The position numbers and the translations under genes are program-made. A DNA stretch of 64,000 bases from a virus, in IMG/VR virus record IMGVR_UViG_3300042470_001171, positions 1 through 64,000 of that record, one strand, 5' to 3'. The notes below the pieces were generated by a model. It was not told the DNA's origin. It worked only from the letters and a program-made list of their open reading frames with translations, and did not search any database. Shown piece by piece: positions 37,996 to 44,548 of the stretch (the stretch's first letter is position 1; every line of letters begins with the position of its first letter).

Positions 37996-38697
37996 ATGAA
38001 TAGCTTAGCAGTTTTTGAGTTTGATTACAGTGGTTCCACCGTTCGCAGCACCGAGGATCGGCGGTTTAGTGTCTACGATGTGCTGGTAGCGTTCGGGGTG
38101 GCTGATAAGCCATCCAACGCTAAGAATGTCTATGATCGGCTTGCTGCAAGCAATCTAGAACTAACTACGATCTGTAGTAAGTTCAAATTCCCAGGCCGAG
38201 GGCAGCGAGACACCCCGGTAGCCACTGAAGAGGGCATCTACCAGATCCTGATGCTGTGCCCTGGCCAGCGTGGTGCAGAGTTCCGGGCCTGGGCCGCTGG
38301 CATTCTTGCCGACCCAGACAAGGCCCTGACCCATGCTGTCAGCAAGTACAAGCGCCAAGGCCGATCCGACAACTGGATTAAGGCTAGGCTAGACGGCAAG
38401 CTGAACCGCCGACACTTCACCGATACCCTCAAGGAACACGGTGTTGAAGGTATTGGCTATGCCAAGTGCAGCGATGCTATCAACGTCCCGATCCTGGGTG
38501 CCCCGGCCAAGCAGATCCAGCAGGCCCGGGGAGTAGTGCATACCAGGGATGGGCTTGATGATGTGGAGCTAGCGGCCATCAGCCTGGCTGAAGCAGTGGC
38601 TAGAAGGTCAATTGACCAGGATAGCCGCTGGGGCAATAGCCAGTGCGAAGAGGCTTGCGGCGATGCAGCTAGGAAGGTGAAGCGGGTTTTCGAGTAG
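37996..38697 (+). CDS. Phage antirepressor with BRO-N domain
   Basis: 233 residues from ATG 37996. BRO-N/antirepressor features: RFSVYDVLVAFGVADKPSNA, ASNLELTTICSKFKFPGRGQ, TPVATEEGIYQILMLCPGQR and FRAWAAGILADPDKA. The C-terminal part (DNWIKARLDGKLNRRHFTDT, GIGYAKCSDAINVPILG) is shared by cyanobacterial and phage antirepressors. It probably counteracts a repressor to permit lysis. A dispersed element copy follows the stop at 38701. Confidence 0.8.
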   Translation: MNSLAVFEFDYSGSTVRSTEDRRFSVYDVLVAFGVADKPSNAKNVYDRLAASNLELTTICSKFKFPGRGQRDTPVATEEGIYQILMLCPGQRGAEFRAWAAGILADPDKALTHAVSKYKRQGRSDNWIKARLDGKLNRRHFTDTLKEHGVEGIGYAKCSDAINVPILGAPAKQIQQARGVVHTRDGLDDVELAAISLAEAVARRSIDQDSRWGNSQCEEACGDAARKVKRVFE

Positions 38698-38700
38698 TAG

Positions 38701-38714
38701 AACCCAACTGTAAG
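38701..38714 (-). promoter_or_regulatory. Dispersed element AACCCAACTGTAAG
   Basis: Copy immediately after the antirepressor stop codon. Confidence 0.45.
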
Positions 38715-38779
38715 CTGGTGGCTGTTGTCTGGGAATTATATGTTAAGCTGGATCCACAGCTTGACAAAATCCCTCGGTT

Positions 38780-40654
38780 ATGCGTAATACTCCTGACGAC
38801 AGCCAGATCAAACTGTTTGACTTTTTTGATGAAGTCAAGCCTAAGATTGAGCTAGGGCAGTCGTTTGAGCGCGTCGACGATGCTGCTAAGCAAGGGTTGA
38901 TTCCGCCGTACGATTTTCAAAGTCCTGAAGGAATACCGTTTTGGCTACTGGTTACTGCATCAGGGTTCAAGGGGGAAGAGCGAGATGATTGTTGTGACCT
39001 TTACGCCAAAAAGGGCTCAACCGACCTTGTCGATCCTGTGCAGTTGCCGGTCGAGCTAGCATGTCTGGCTCTATATAAAAATATTGAGTTTTATCGGTCC
39101 ACGAAGGCTGTTGACGATGACGCAATTATTGTCAGCATTGGCAGCAAACTTGGTAGCCTGAAGCAGGCGATCATTGATTCCGGTCAGACGATTTCTCAGT
39201 CTCAGTCAGTCAGGCGGGTGTTGACTGCCAGGGCATTGATTGATTACCTAGGGATTGGCGGGCATCCGTTTTTTGGTGAACAGGATCAAAGGTCAGGCCT
39301 GGAAATTAAGGTAGATGAGCGAATATTAAAGGCTTGCGTCCGTCCGATCACGGGTACTAATCTGCGGAGTAAAGCCCGAGGTAACGGGGATGAAGAGCGC
39401 AGTCTTTATCCTGATCGGATTGAATATTTAGTTCAGCAAGAAAAGTTATATACCTGGAAGGAACGTAGGGTTAACTACTACTGCGTGACCCCTCCGCCAG
39501 ATGAGCCAGATCCAGCCTCGGCTGTCGTTGAAGCTGAGGTTGAGGTAGTCGAAGTTGCCCAGGAAAGTCCTGGGGCGTTGGTACCAATCGCCCAAGCCCT
39601 GACCAATGCTGAGACGCTGCAAGACGTTTTAGAACACGGAGTTCGGCAGAGGTTTTATGAGACTTTTCAGGAAGACAAAAACCAGGAGTTGTTTGAAGGC
39701 GCTTTACTTGCCTGCGCTAGAGGAATAGGCCGTCAGTTTGAATGGGTCATGTTTGAAGGCAAGAAATGGCTAACGGTCAAACAGCTGGCATCATTGCTGA
39801 GCCTGGAGGAAAATAGCGTTCTTTGGTGGTTTAGAGGCTGCCCCGTACAAGAAACTGTTTTAACTGAGCGGTTGGCCGGGGATAGGTTAAAAAACTACAA
39901 AAACATTTATAACCCCCTGACCCCTCCAGAGGCAGGTGAGTGGTACTCACCTGCCTCTGGAGGGGTAGAGGGGTTGTTTGACAAAACGGTCCATCCATTT
40001 TCATCTCACTTGCTATTGTTCAACCCTGCCGGGGCGTCTTGGATAGCTTTGGCGGCGCGTACTGAGCCAGCCGAGTTGATTAAGAGCAGTTTTTGGGTTG
40101 CATTGGCAGAGATCGCTAATGTCCTAAAAGGTCAGATACAAACATCGGGAAATTCTCTTCAAACTTCCGATCCAGTCGCGTGGGAAATGTTGGTTAACAT
40201 ACATAGGGATGTACAGATTGTGAAAGATCGGTTGGATAATAATGTAGTTCCTACAACTATTAGGACAGAAGAGATAGTGAACGAAATCAACAGAAACACA
40301 AGCTCCCCACGGAGACATTTTCTCCCAGAAGCTATATCTGGCGCTATAGAGGCTTTCCTGTACATCACGCTCAATGCCGGGCGGGATGTCATAGACCAAA
40401 CGTTACTGATCAACGCTGATGGGTCTAAAACTAAAGATTGCGAGCTTGATCACATAAGGAGCAGGTCAGTCAGATCTGCCGAAAATTGTATGCCGCTAAG
40501 TAAATCTACTCATCTCAAAAAAACCCACGGACAACTGACACCTGAGGAAAAATCCACGCTTGAAAGGGCGGAAAAGGCCATAGAACACTATTGGGCACAG
40601 AAGAGTCAGATAGAGCCCTATCAGCCGGGCCTTTTACTTGACACCCAACTATAA
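38780..40654 (+). CDS. Large accessory protein with C-terminal HNH-like motif
   Basis: 624 residues, AT-richer than its surroundings. N-terminus contains QIKLFDFF (~9-16), which resembles a clamp-binding QxxLF motif. Middle sections (EWVMFEGKKWLTVKQLASLL, NPLTPPEAGEWYSP, FSSHLLLFNPAGASWIALAA) recall DNA-binding BRO-like proteins. The C-terminus CELDHIRSRSVRSAENC, MPLSKSTHLKKTHG fits HNH nuclease spacing. A perfect hairpin lies inside the gene. Perhaps a homing or defence nuclease; role unknown. Confidence 0.6.
   Translation: MRNTPDDSQIKLFDFFDEVKPKIELGQSFERVDDAAKQGLIPPYDFQSPEGIPFWLLVTASGFKGEERDDCCDLYAKKGSTDLVDPVQLPVELACLALYKNIEFYRSTKAVDDDAIIVSIGSKLGSLKQAIIDSGQTISQSQSVRRVLTARALIDYLGIGGHPFFGEQDQRSGLEIKVDERILKACVRPITGTNLRSKARGNGDEERSLYPDRIEYLVQQEKLYTWKERRVNYYCVTPPPDEPDPASAVVEAEVEVVEVAQESPGALVPIAQALTNAETLQDVLEHGVRQRFYETFQEDKNQELFEGALLACARGIGRQFEWVMFEGKKWLTVKQLASLLSLEENSVLWWFRGCPVQETVLTERLAGDRLKNYKNIYNPLTPPEAGEWYSPASGGVEGLFDKTVHPFSSHLLLFNPAGASWIALAARTEPAELIKSSFWVALAEIANVLKGQIQTSGNSLQTSDPVAWEMLVNIHRDVQIVKDRLDNNVVPTTIRTEEIVNEINRNTSSPRRHFLPEAISGAIEAFLYITLNAGRDVIDQTLLINADGSKTKDCELDHIRSRSVRSAENCMPLSKSTHLKKTHGQLTPEEKSTLERAEKAIEHYWAQKSQIEPYQPGLLLDTQL
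39919..39965. repeat. Perfect 22-bp inverted repeat inside a coding region
   Basis: Left arm 39919-39940 (ACCCCTCCAGAGGCAGGTGA...), 3-nt loop GGT, right arm 39944-39965 fully complementary. It encodes PPEAGEWYSPASGGV in the middle of the HNH-like gene. Long enough to form a stable hairpin in DNA or mRNA. Confidence 0.9.
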
Positions 40655-40656
40655 GC
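40643..40656 (-). promoter_or_regulatory. Dispersed element ACCCAACTATAAGC
   Basis: Covers the stop codon of the HNH-like gene. Confidence 0.45.
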
Positions 40657-40666
40657 GGCTAGCCTG

Positions 40667-40785
40667 TTGACACATTCTGCAGCCGGTGTTAGCATGTTGG
40701 TTCCTGGCCTGGGGTGGTGCCTGGGCTTTGGTAGTAATTTCGCTTTTTTGGAGAAGGACGGTCGTTAGGCCGTCTTTTTTATGCC
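40667..40785 (+). ncRNA. Candidate short transcript with own promoter and terminator
   Basis: -35 TTGACA 40667-40672, 17-nt spacer, -10 TAGCAT 40690-40695, and terminator GACGGTCGTTAGGCCGTC-TTTTTT ending ~40782. The ~80-nt transcript holds only a 24-codon frame (MLVPGLGWCLGFGS...). Either a small RNA or a tiny peptide gene; no other rightward gene follows. Confidence 0.4.
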
Positions 40786-40787
40786 TT

Positions 40788-40851
40788 ACCCCCCACCCCA
40801 GCCCGCTGGCCACCTGGCGGGCTTTGTCGTGGCTGGCCAGGGCTGGCCCTA
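40788..40851. repeat. ~62-bp direct repeat, copy 1
   Basis: ACCCCAGCCCGCTGGCCACC... to GGCCAGGGCTGGCCC; recurs at 42023-42086. Contains a GC-rich hairpin CCCGCTGGCCACCTGGCGGG followed by CTTTGT, possibly a terminator for rightward transcripts. Confidence 0.8.
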
Positions 40852-41397
40852 GCGGTACGGGTCCACCGGGCCTATGGCCTTCCCCCCAGCCACCACAGCC
40901 CGGGCATCCACATCAGCGCCATAGCTAGCCATGGCATCCGCCGCCACTTCAGCCATAGCCAGGTCTAGCCTAGCTAGGTAAAGCTGGGGCCTAGCTGGCC
41001 AGATGCAGCATAGCCCGGGCTCTGCCGCCAGGGCATCTCCACTGGCCACCAGGGTAAGGTACTGGGCGGTGTCGGGGTCGATGGGATCATGGGGGAGGGT
41101 AGACAGCAGCCAGTCTGCCACCAGGCGGGCCTTGATCTCCTGGCCATGGCATAGCCAGCCGTAGAACACCTCCCGCAGATCTCGCACCCAGGCAGGGCAC
41201 CACCACAACACCTCCCCGGCCTCCAGCATGGCCGCCAGGGCATCAGTAGGGTATCCGGTAGCCTCCAGTGCCTCAACGTGGGCGCTGACAGCTTCTAGGG
41301 CTTCCTGGTCCAGGTCGGTGGCAAACCATAGCTCCCAGTCGGCTGAGGCTGTTGCTGAGGCGGCCTGGGCTTCCAGGTAAGCGGTGGTGGGGCTCAT
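40849..41397 (-). CDS. Hypothetical helical protein
   Basis: 182 residues, Ala/Glu-rich, Trp-containing (LEAQAASATASADWELWFAT, LEAGEVLWWCPAWVRDLREV, LYLARLDLAMAEVAADAMAS). Overlaps the upstream gene's stop. No family recognised. GC-rich codon use typical of the element. Confidence 0.6.
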   Translation of the reverse strand: MSPTTAYLEAQAASATASADWELWFATDLDQEALEAVSAHVEALEATGYPTDALAAMLEAGEVLWWCPAWVRDLREVFYGWLCHGQEIKARLVADWLLSTLPHDPIDPDTAQYLTLVASGDALAAEPGLCCIWPARPQLYLARLDLAMAEVAADAMASYGADVDARAVVAGGKAIGPVDPYR

Positions 41398-41753
41398 GGT
41401 TTGTCAGTCTTCCCAAAGAAAAAGTTGGCAGTGTCCTGGGCCACCCGATAGGACGGCCTATGAGGCTGTTCATCCCTGCGGATCGGGGTGACTCCCATGG
41501 TATTGCAATAGGCGTAGATGGCCTCCCTCAATAGCGCCATGTCTTTGCTGCGCCATAGCTTCATCGGGTGAATGCCCAGGGTGTCGACGATCAGCTTCTG
41601 GCACCATCCAGGGTTAACGCCTTGGGACTCCATGAATAGGAAAAAGTCTTTCCCCGCCTGCCTGCACTTTTCCGATAGTTCATCGTCAGAGTAGCGGGAT
41701 ATAACCTCTTCAATTTGCTGCAAAATTGCCAGGATCTTCTGGTTTTGGTTCAT
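41394..41753 (-). CDS. Hypothetical protein
   Basis: 119 residues: MNQNQKILAILQQIEEVISR, DELSEKCRQAGKDFFLFMES and GVTPIRRDEQPHRPSYRVAQ. Coupled to the 41397 gene. The 5' region has GTTCCATCG...CGGTGGAAC inverted halves (41800-41830) that may be an operator. Function unknown. Confidence 0.6.
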   Translation of the reverse strand: MNQNQKILAILQQIEEVISRYSDDELSEKCRQAGKDFFLFMESQGVNPGWCQKLIVDTLGIHPMKLWRSKDMALLREAIYAYCNTMGVTPIRRDEQPHRPSYRVAQDTANFFFGKTDKP

Positions 41754-41881
41754 AATGTTTGTGCCTCACTTGTTAGCTGAATTAACGGTGGGGTAGCCGT
41801 TCCATCGTTTGTTGACGCAAGCGGTGGAACGCATCTACTATTTTACCCCATTTTTGATTAAAAGTCTTGGCCAGGGCAGGC
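41754..41881. other. Upstream region of the 41753 gene
   Basis: Holds the GTTCCA/TGGAAC inverted pair at ~41800-41830 and an AT-rich stretch at 41833-41865; no coding frame supported. Confidence 0.4.
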
Positions 41882-41924
41882 CCCAAAGCAAAACCCCCAG
41901 CTAGGCCGGGGGTCTGCGGGGGAG
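41882..41924 (-). terminator. Intrinsic terminator (duplicate 1)
   Basis: Minus strand ACCCCCGGCCTAGCTGGGGG followed by TTTTGCTTTGG. The same 42 bp recurs at 42086-42129. Confidence 0.8.
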
Positions 41925-42012
41925 TGTGGTTAGCACCAGGCTTCAAGCCCTTGGCTTCGACTTCCGTAGGCTAGCGACTGACGGGGAGGACAGCATCTCC
42001 GCCTAACCCCAC
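41925..42012 (-). ncRNA. Candidate structured RNA between duplicated terminators
   Basis: Minus strand: closing stem GGTTAG (5') with CTAACC (3'), internal hairpins GGAG...CTCC and AAGCC-AAG-GGCTT, then a terminator at 41924-41882. No open frame. Either a small RNA or a leader of the 41753 gene. No promoter could be placed. Confidence 0.3.
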
Positions 42013-42022
42013 TCCCCCCCCC

Positions 42023-42086
42023 ACCACTCCCCCACCCCAGCCCGCTGGCCACCTGGCGGGCTTTGTCGTGGCTGGCCAGGGCTGGC
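42023..42086. repeat. ~62-bp direct repeat, copy 2
   Basis: Partner of 40788-40851; continues into the duplicated terminator, so the duplicated block here is over 100 bp in total. Confidence 0.8.
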
Positions 42087-42129
42087 CCCAAAGCAAAACC
42101 CCCAGCTAGGCCGGGGGTCTGCGGGGGAG
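42086..42129 (-). terminator. Intrinsic terminator (duplicate 2)
   Basis: Same hairpin as 41882-41924; ends the 42313 gene. Confidence 0.8.
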
Positions 42130-42136
42130 GTGGTGG

Positions 42137-42313
42137 CTAGGCTACCTCGATCAGGGCCAGTAGCTTGGCCATTTCGTCACTGTTGTCTACGGTGTAGGCC
42201 CCGTTGCCATCGTTGCAGGTGACTTCCAGGGAGTCCTCGTTAACCTCGATGCTGACGATATGGGCCAGGTTGAGCAGGTAAGCGCCGTCTTGGATGGAAA
42301 TAAACTTGGGCAT
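42137..42313 (-). CDS. Small acidic hypothetical protein
   Basis: 58 residues from the ATG after CCACTTACCGAGGACC. MPKFISIQDGAYLLNLAHIV then SIEVNEDSLEVTCNDGNGAY. Beta-rich and acidic. Own promoter and terminator. Confidence 0.6.
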   Translation of the reverse strand: MPKFISIQDGAYLLNLAHIVSIEVNEDSLEVTCNDGNGAYTVDNSDEMAKLLALIEVA

Positions 42314-42346
42314 GGGTCGGTCCTCGGTAAGTGGTTCGATACCCTC

Positions 42347-42375
42347 AATATACCCCCCCTGTATCGAACTGTCAA
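42347..42375 (-). promoter_or_regulatory. Promoter (TTGACA-N17-TATATT family)
   Basis: Minus strand -35 42375-42370, -10 42352-42347, followed by the CCACTTAC leader of the 42313 gene. Confidence 0.75.
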
Positions 42376-42460
42376 CCCCGGCCATGGGTTTTTTGTTGAC
42401 GGCCATAGGCTTTTGTTCGGGTTTCTGCTAGGCTAGTGGGGACGTACATCGGATCCACCC

Positions 42461-42922
42461 ATGACTAAGACCCTTGCCCGCCTTGCCGACCTAGAGCCTG
42501 CCATCCTAGCTGAGCGGCCAGCCAGCGCTGATGCCCTGGGCGACCTACAACGCGCCATCCAACTGGTGAATGATGGCCTAGTCAGCGGGGAGCCTGTTGA
42601 TACCATGGCTGCCCGGTATGTGGCCTGCATGGAGGCCCTGGTGGTGCTAGCCAGCCAGCAAGGCAGTAGCTTGGCCCAGTGTCGGGAGTCGTTGCAGGAG
42701 CCGATCAAAGGCTTTAGCCAGTTCTACAATAGCCAGCATCCCACCTGGGAGAAGCTGCCCCTGTGGATGTCCTGCCTAGCTGGGGCGCTTAAGTATTACT
42801 CGAAAATGGCGATATACCACCTAGGCGCTATTTCTGAGGCTATCAACGACGGTGCCCGGATCAACCTGGCCAGGACCGCAGACGACCTGCTGGCCATGCA
42901 CTGGGCGGACAAGGTAGGCTAG
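42461..42922 (+). CDS. Hypothetical helical protein
   Basis: 153 residues, helical (MTKTLARLADLEPAILAERP, AARYVACMEALVVLASQQGS, WMSCLAGALKYYSKMAIYHL). Starts after GGATCCACCC without a strong ribosome site. No family recognised. First gene before the head module. Confidence 0.55.
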   Translation: MTKTLARLADLEPAILAERPASADALGDLQRAIQLVNDGLVSGEPVDTMAARYVACMEALVVLASQQGSSLAQCRESLQEPIKGFSQFYNSQHPTWEKLPLWMSCLAGALKYYSKMAIYHLGAISEAINDGARINLARTADDLLAMHWADKVG

Positions 42923-42944
42923 GGCCAGTTAGCCCGGAGGAACC

Positions 42945-43085
42945 ATGACCCAAGACCAGATGATCGTTGAGCTACAGGCCATGTCAGCCTTGCTGAAGAG
43001 TGGCCAGGACTTTGACCGGGAGGCCCTGATCGCGGAGCTGAGCCAGCTGCGGGACCAGCTGCGGGCTGAGGCAGAAGCAGAGTAG
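42945..43085 (+). CDS. Small coiled-coil protein
   Basis: 46 residues, CGGAGG 8 nt upstream. MTQDQMIVELQAMSALLKSG then EALIAELSQLRDQLRAEAEA, a short heptad coil. Followed by a terminator. Supported by ribosome site and position. Confidence 0.5.
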   Translation: MTQDQMIVELQAMSALLKSGQDFDREALIAELSQLRDQLRAEAEAE

Positions 43086-43104
43086 CCTTACCACCCCGCC
43101 AGTA

Positions 43105-43132
43105 CCCCGGCTAGCCCGGGGTTTTTTATTGC
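43105..43132 (+). terminator. Intrinsic terminator
   Basis: ACCCCGGCTAGCCCGGGGT followed by TTTTTATT. Confidence 0.8.
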
Positions 43133-43138
43133 AGGCTG

Positions 43139-43167
43139 TTGACGGTTCGATATGGTGGGGGTATAGT
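43139..43167 (+). promoter_or_regulatory. Promoter (TTGACG-N17-TATAGT, same family)
   Basis: -35 43139-43144, -10 43162-43167, spacer with GATATGGTGGGGG as in the other members; then CCACTTACGAGGATC before the ATG. Confidence 0.7.
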
Positions 43168-43199
43168 GGAGGAAAGAAACCACTTACGAGGATCACGTT

Positions 43200-43445
43200 A
43201 TGTCTACGCCTACTATGTGTCAAACCTTTGGGGCTGAGGTCAATCAAGCATTGGTGATGTTTGCGCCTGAGTACATGGGCGGCACAGTCGAGCAAGTTTC
43301 GTATGGTGATCGTGATGGTTGCCGCTATCAGAAGGATGACTTGATTATCGTTTTCGATGGCAGTCGTGTCAGCATTCCGCATAAAAACATCACCACTCAC
43401 TCGGTATGGTCTACCGTTGGCAAATATTTCTACAAGCCAGAGTAG
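43200..43445 (+). CDS. Small hypothetical protein
   Basis: 81 residues: MSTPTMCQTFGAEVNQALVM, GTVEQVSYGDRDGCRYQKDD, VSIPHKNITTHSVWSTVGKY. Lower GC than neighbours. Stand-alone gene with promoter, leader and terminator; resembles the other small early genes in layout. Function unknown. Confidence 0.6.
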   Translation: MSTPTMCQTFGAEVNQALVMFAPEYMGGTVEQVSYGDRDGCRYQKDDLIIVFDGSRVSIPHKNITTHSVWSTVGKYFYKPE

Positions 43446-43463
43446 CCTGACTCCACGCCACCC

Positions 43464-43492
43464 CACCCCGGCTAGTCCGGGGTTTTTTGTTG
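43464..43492 (+). terminator. Intrinsic terminator
   Basis: ACCCCGGCTAGTCCGGGGT followed by TTTTTGTTG. Confidence 0.8.
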
Positions 43493-43495
43493 CCT

Positions 43496-43505
43496 GGGCA
43501 CCCTA
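43496..43505 (+). promoter_or_regulatory. GGGCACCCTA element before the structural module
   Basis: Stands between the last early terminator and the first gene of the head-tail module, a natural place for a late promoter or operator. Confidence 0.5.
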
Positions 43506-43527
43506 AACAAAACGATGGGGATCTGCT

Positions 43528-43710
43528 ATGGCTATTGTCTACATTGTCCTGGGCCTGGCTGCCATGACAGCCTGCCTCCTGTTTGCCGGGGCCACCCGGG
43601 TCGCTATCCGTCGCCGGCATCGCTCCTGGGTATCCACCGCCTGGGCCTCGGTGATCAGCGCTGGCTGGGTCGTGGTCGCTGTCCGTGGCCTGATGCAGTT
43701 GTGGCACTAA
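43528..43710 (+). CDS. Small membrane protein
   Basis: 60 residues with two hydrophobic helices (MAIVYIVLGLAAMTACLLFA and WASVISAGWVVVAVRGLM) joined by a basic loop RVAIRRRHRS. Could be holin-like, though the lysin is 13 kb away. First gene after the early/late junction. Confidence 0.55.
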   Translation: MAIVYIVLGLAAMTACLLFAGATRVAIRRRHRSWVSTAWASVISAGWVVVAVRGLMQLWH

Positions 43711-43713
43711 ACT

Positions 43714-44070
43714 ATGTTGCTTTACTATCCCGATGGCCAGTCCATCAACATTCCAGACATTGACGCGCCTGCATGGATCCGACTCCATGGCATGACCACC
43801 GAACCGCCGTCAAGCCCGGCCCCATTGCCAGCGCCTAGCCCAGCTGCCATGCCCCAAGCTTTGGCCCTGATCAATGCAGCAGCTACGGCTGATGAGATCA
43901 GCGTCCTGCCCACCATCGGCAAGGGTGCGGCCAAGCTGATCCTGGAGGCCCGGCCAGAGGGTGGCTACCCGTCCCTAGCTGCTATCTGGGAGCAATGCCC
44001 TAGGGTGCTGGCAAGGCCCTATAGCACCGATCCAGCGGTGGTGGAGGCCTGGGATGCCGACGCCCCTTGA
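43714..44070 (+). CDS. Helix-hairpin-helix protein
   Basis: 118 residues. A Pro-rich linker (~30-48) precedes INAAATADEISVLPTIGKGA then AKLILEARPEGGYPSLAAIW, an HhH motif as in proteins binding DNA backbone. Its 3' end overlaps the next gene. Perhaps linked to packaging or head completion. Confidence 0.55.
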   Translation: MLLYYPDGQSINIPDIDAPAWIRLHGMTTEPPSSPAPLPAPSPAAMPQALALINAAATADEISVLPTIGKGAAKLILEARPEGGYPSLAAIWEQCPRVLARPYSTDPAVVEAWDADAP

Positions 44071-44548
44071 CCAGTACGCTAGCCTTACTTTGGTAATGAC
44101 GGTGCCAGCTACGGCTACCACCAACGCCAGCGGGCTGCCGGAGTCGTTGGTGACTACCCAGGTCGGCGTAGCGTGGATCAAGGTCGGCAATGATCGGCTA
44201 CTGCAGGAGGCGGGCAGTACCTTGACCGAGATCCCGCTAGAGGGTTACTTCCTGGCACCCCAGCGGCCAGCCTCGACGATCCGGCCCGGGGTAACCATGC
44301 CCGCTTATTTATGGCGGCTGTCGCAGGACTTCACGCTGATCAACCCCAGCACTGGCCTGTTGCGTACCTGGGGAAGCTTGGCTAGCTTCAATGCCTTTGT
44401 TGAGCGCAACCGCCGCCACCTCGACCACGAAGGCCAGTTTACCCTAGGCGCTACCCTGGCTAGCCAGTACCAGCTCCCTGATCAACTGCTAGGCAAAAAG
44501 CTATCAGGGGTATTTAGCTATCGGGTGCAGTGGGGTGATGTGGTGTGA
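44054..44548 (+). CDS. Hypothetical head-tail module protein
   Basis: 164 residues; ATG 44054 lies in the end of the HhH gene. Beta-rich (MPTPLDQYASLTLVMTVPAT, TRVGVAWIKVGNDR-type block, VTMPAYLWRLSQDFTLINPS). Its stop overlaps the GTG of the MuF-like gene. Probably a head-tail or packaging-associated structural protein; no family recognised. Confidence 0.5.
   Translation: MPTPLDQYASLTLVMTVPATATTNASGLPESLVTTQVGVAWIKVGNDRLLQEAGSTLTEIPLEGYFLAPQRPASTIRPGVTMPAYLWRLSQDFTLINPSTGLLRTWGSLASFNAFVERNRRHLDHEGQFTLGATLASQYQLPDQLLGKKLSGVFSYRVQWGDVV

Noticed and set aside
42001-42030. C-rich tract as a CRISPR repeat
   Set aside because: It lacks the GTGGGG partner arm needed for the hairpin and belongs to the duplicated 62-bp block.
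42984-43466. 160-codon leftward frame
   Set aside because: Runs through two rightward terminators and a promoter and opposes the supported 43200 gene.
43411-43788. 125-codon leftward frame
   Set aside because: Crosses a terminator and opposes the membrane-protein gene; composition is that of a shadow frame.
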